A DNA stretch of 44,768 nucleotides from assembly GCA_050943615.1 (NCBI GenBank), contig JBMNPN010000009.1, forward strand, positions 1 through 44,768, in the 5' to 3' direction. Both the position numbers and the translations under genes were made by a program. The notes beneath the pieces were generated by a model that did not search any database, was not told the DNA's origin, and worked only from the letters and a program-made list of their open reading frames with translations. The DNA comes from CACZQA01 sp050943615. Its GTDB lineage: Bacteria > Actinomycetota > Coriobacteriia > Coriobacteriales > QAMH01. The stretch's first letter is position 1, and each line of letters opens with the position of its first letter. Of the stretch, positions 42,691-44,768 are shown piece after piece.

Positions 42691-44178
42691 TTGGCAGCTT
42701 TCGTCAACACGTTCAATCTGTTCCTCTTCTTCATCTTCAGCCTCTGCTACACCTATCAGGCCGTGTACGCCGTCATCGTGCTCGTGAAGGACCATCGCAA
42801 AAAGCACGTCGAGCTGCCCGATGGCAAACTCCACAAGTACGCGGTCATGATCTCGGGGCGCAACGAGGAGAAGGTCATCGGCGAGCTCGTCAAGAGCCTG
42901 AAAGAGCAGGACTACCCCGAAGAGCTCCTCGACATCTACGTCATCGCCGACAACTGCACCGACAACACCGCACAGGTCGCGCGCGATGCCGGAGCCGAGG
43001 TCTTCGTCCGCAACGACAAGCTCGTCGTCGGCAAGAGCCACGCGCTGGACTTCGCGCTCAACAAGATCCGCATCCTCCACGGCGACGAGAGCGGCCGCAC
43101 CGACTACGACGGCTACTTCGTCTTCGACGCCGACAACGTCGTCGACCCCAATTTCGTGCGCGCCATGAACCGCGGCTTCAACCGCGGCTACCAGGTGCTC
43201 ACCTGCTACCGCAACTCCAAGAACTACGATTCCAACTGGGTGTCCGCAGGAAGCGCGCTGTGGTTTCTGCGCGAGGCGAAGTTCCTGAGCAACGCGCGCT
43301 ACATGATGGGCACGTCCTGTGCCATCAGCGGCACGGGCTTTCTCATCGACGCCGACATCCTCGAGTCCAACAACGGTTGGATCCACCACCTGCTCACCGA
43401 GGACATCGAGTTTTCGACCGACTGCATCTCGAACGGCATCCGCATCGGTTACTGCGGCGACGCCTACGTCTACGACGAGCAGCCGACCACCATGAAGGAC
43501 TCGTGGAACCAGCGCATGCGCTGGGCCAAGGGCTTCTACCAGGTGCTGCTCAAGTACGGCAACAACCTGTTCAAGGGCATCTTCAAGCGCCGCCGCGGAC
43601 GCTTTGCCTGCTACGACATGTACATGACCATCGCGCCTGCCATGCTGTTGACCATTGCGGGCTTCCTCGTGAACCTCGTCTTCTGCCTGACCGGCATCGT
43701 GCAGCTCGCGACGATTGCCACATCCGTGCAGAACGTCGCGCTGCAGAGCGTGAACGACAGCGGGCTTTCGACGGCCATCCCCGCTGACGCCAACTGGCTC
43801 ACGCAGGTCATCGCGCTCATGACCGGCTCGCTGTTCCAGGGCGACGCGCTCAGCACCTTCAACACGAGCAACGTGCAGATCATCTTGAGCTACTCCGAGG
43901 CGCGCGCGACGATCGTGACCTCGGTGCTCTCGCTCGGCAGCTGCTTTTTGAGCTTCGCGGTCGTCATGCTGGTCTTCGGCATCCTCACGACCATCACCGA
44001 ATGGGACCACATCCACGCGAGCAGCTTCGACAAGATCAAGTACATCTTCACCTTCCCGATCTTCATGCTGACCTACGTGCCCATCGCCTTGATCGCGGTG
44101 TTCAAGAAGGTCAAGTGGACCCCTATCACGCACGACGTGGTGCGCTCGACAGCCGACGTCGTGAACAACAGCCACTAG
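42691..44178 (+). CDS. Family 2 glycosyltransferase, processive type
   Basis: 495 residues, membrane-bound. An N-terminal helix (about 8-32), then the GT2 domain with Asp87 (ADNCTDN), DAD (146-148), TED (236-238) and QRMRW (274-278), the D, DxD, TED, QxxRW set of processive enzymes such as cellulose, hyaluronan and poly-GlcNAc synthases. Four or five C-terminal helices follow. TTG at 42691 is the start, seven bases after AAAGGA. It would build an extracellular polysaccharide; which sugar is unknown. The palindromic array C begins 34 bases after its stop. Confidence 0.88.
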   Translation: MAAFVNTFNLFLFFIFSLCYTYQAVYAVIVLVKDHRKKHVELPDGKLHKYAVMISGRNEEKVIGELVKSLKEQDYPEELLDIYVIADNCTDNTAQVARDAGAEVFVRNDKLVVGKSHALDFALNKIRILHGDESGRTDYDGYFVFDADNVVDPNFVRAMNRGFNRGYQVLTCYRNSKNYDSNWVSAGSALWFLREAKFLSNARYMMGTSCAISGTGFLIDADILESNNGWIHHLLTEDIEFSTDCISNGIRIGYCGDAYVYDEQPTTMKDSWNQRMRWAKGFYQVLLKYGNNLFKGIFKRRRGRFACYDMYMTIAPAMLLTIAGFLVNLVFCLTGIVQLATIATSVQNVALQSVNDSGLSTAIPADANWLTQVIALMTGSLFQGDALSTFNTSNVQIILSYSEARATIVTSVLSLGSCFLSFAVVMLVFGILTTITEWDHIHASSFDKIKYIFTFPIFMLTYVPIALIAVFKKVKWTPITHDVVRSTADVVNNSH

Positions 44179-44211
44179 CCGCAGCCGCAGCGCGCGCAAC
44201 ACACGCAACAC

Positions 44212-44768
44212 GCGCAACGTATTGCGGCATCTGACCGCGGTTTCGGTCAGATGGCTCGTGGCGTTGCTCGGAGGCTGGGGGCCTAGGGGTTCGCGCAACG
44301 TATTTGCTCATCTGACCGCCCATTTGGTCAGATGGCCCGCAGCGTTGCTTGAAGGCCGTGGGGCTTGGGGCGCAAGCAACGTATAGCGGCATCTGACCGA
44401 GTTTCCGGTCAGATGGCTCGTGGCGTTGCTCGGCATCCCAAAATTTCCAATTCGCGCAACGTATTTGCTCATCTGACCGCCCATTTGGTCAGATGGCTCA
44501 CAGCGTTGCGCGCATCTGAGATTTCCGGATTTTGCGCAACGTATTGTGTCATCTGACCGCACAGCTGGTCAGATGGCTCACAGCGTTGCTTGAAGGCCGT
44601 GGGGCTTGGGGCGCAAGCAACGTATTTGCTCATCTGACCGCACAGCTGGTCAGATGGCCCGTGGCGTTGCTTGGAGCTGTGGGGTCGCGCGGTTCGCGCA
44701 ACGTATAGCGTCATCTGACCGCGATTTCGGTCAAATCGCCCGTGGCGTTGCGCGGAAGCGGCAGGGTT
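44212..44768. repeat. Palindromic tandem array C, 81-base period (continues past the window)
   Basis: Seven units starting near 44212, 44293, 44374, 44454, 44534, 44615 and 44696, spaced 80-81 bases. Each has a palindromic core of about 55 bases: outer arms GCAACG and CGTTGC around an inner hairpin CATCTGACC / GGTCAGATG with an 8-base loop; the loop sequences vary (for example gcccattt, gcacagct, gagtttcc). Between cores are intervals of about 25 bases, G-rich; two of them (after units 2 and 5) are identical. The last unit has a mutated inner arm (GGTCAAATC). The region 44179-44768 has no gene. Confidence 0.93.

Noticed and set aside
44126..44714. Short open frames with repeated Arg- and Ser-rich peptides over array C
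   Set aside because: They are by-products of repeats without stop codons in several frames; no start signals support them.
44212..44768. CRISPR array
   Set aside because: The repeats are long palindromes and the intervals between them recur (two are identical), and no cas genes are visible. It is reported as a palindromic repeat array instead.

Overview
The window reads as a chromosomal segment of a high-G+C actinobacterium, most likely a gut-type Coriobacteriia of the Eggerthellaceae (relatives of Eggerthella, Gordonibacter or Slackia). This is inference from gene content: a molybdenum-cofactor operon, a DMSO-reductase-superfamily enzyme paired with a short ferredoxin and MFS carriers, LCP/MurA cell-wall genes and actinobacterial-style ribosome binding sites. 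No species call is possible from the sequence alone. Nearly all genes lie on the minus strand.

Layout. 1-490: 5' end of a 16S rRNA gene with its leader and two promoters. 556-3197: cell-wall pair murA plus a divergent LCP protein. 3538-4698: iron alcohol dehydrogenase, then tRNA-Arg. 4908-8393: HgdB-like protein, HgdB/activase fusion and a ribbon-helix-helix protein. 8374-11209: molybdenum cofactor genes moaB-type, moaC, moaA and mobB. 11258-15962: pyridoxamine kinase, tRNA-Gly, tRNA-Pro, tyrS and a U32 peptidase. 16145-22409: a catabolic operon with two UroD/MtaA-like methyltransferases, a GcvT/LigM-like demethylase, an MFS carrier and a DapB-like dehydrogenase. It is divergent from a PucR-type regulator and a CobW GTPase (22687-25244). 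25264-26688: argH. 26797-28945: palindromic repeat arrays split by an IS256-family element. 29068-29538: tRNA-Ala and a zinc-ribbon protein. 29744-36167: TetR regulator, MFS, ferredoxin, molybdopterin oxidoreductase, MFS, headed by a 20-bp perfect palindrome. 36865-39201: small orphan protein, GNAT and MATE exporter. 39352-40520: infC-rpmI-rplT with a leader terminator. 40796-42505: two envelope-anchored proteins. 42691-44178: GT2 glycosyltransferase. 44212-end: a regular 81-bp-period palindromic array.

How it fits together. The molybdenum cofactor genes could supply the large molybdoenzyme at 32275-34809. That enzyme has no Tat leader, is paired with a 120-residue ferredoxin and is flanked by MFS carriers, which is the layout reported for cytoplasmic catechol dehydroxylases of Gordonibacter. 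About 10 kb away, a THF-type demethylase operon could turn methoxylated substrates into catechols. Taken together the region may be a small island for breakdown of methoxylated aromatics; the substrates are not determined by the sequence.

The most unusual DNA is non-coding: two separate families of long tandem palindromes. One (44212-44768) is geometrically CRISPR-like, with about 55-bp palindromic cores and about 25-bp intervals, but its intervals recur and no cas genes are visible. The other (26797-28945) shows paired arm changes and is interrupted by the insertion sequence.
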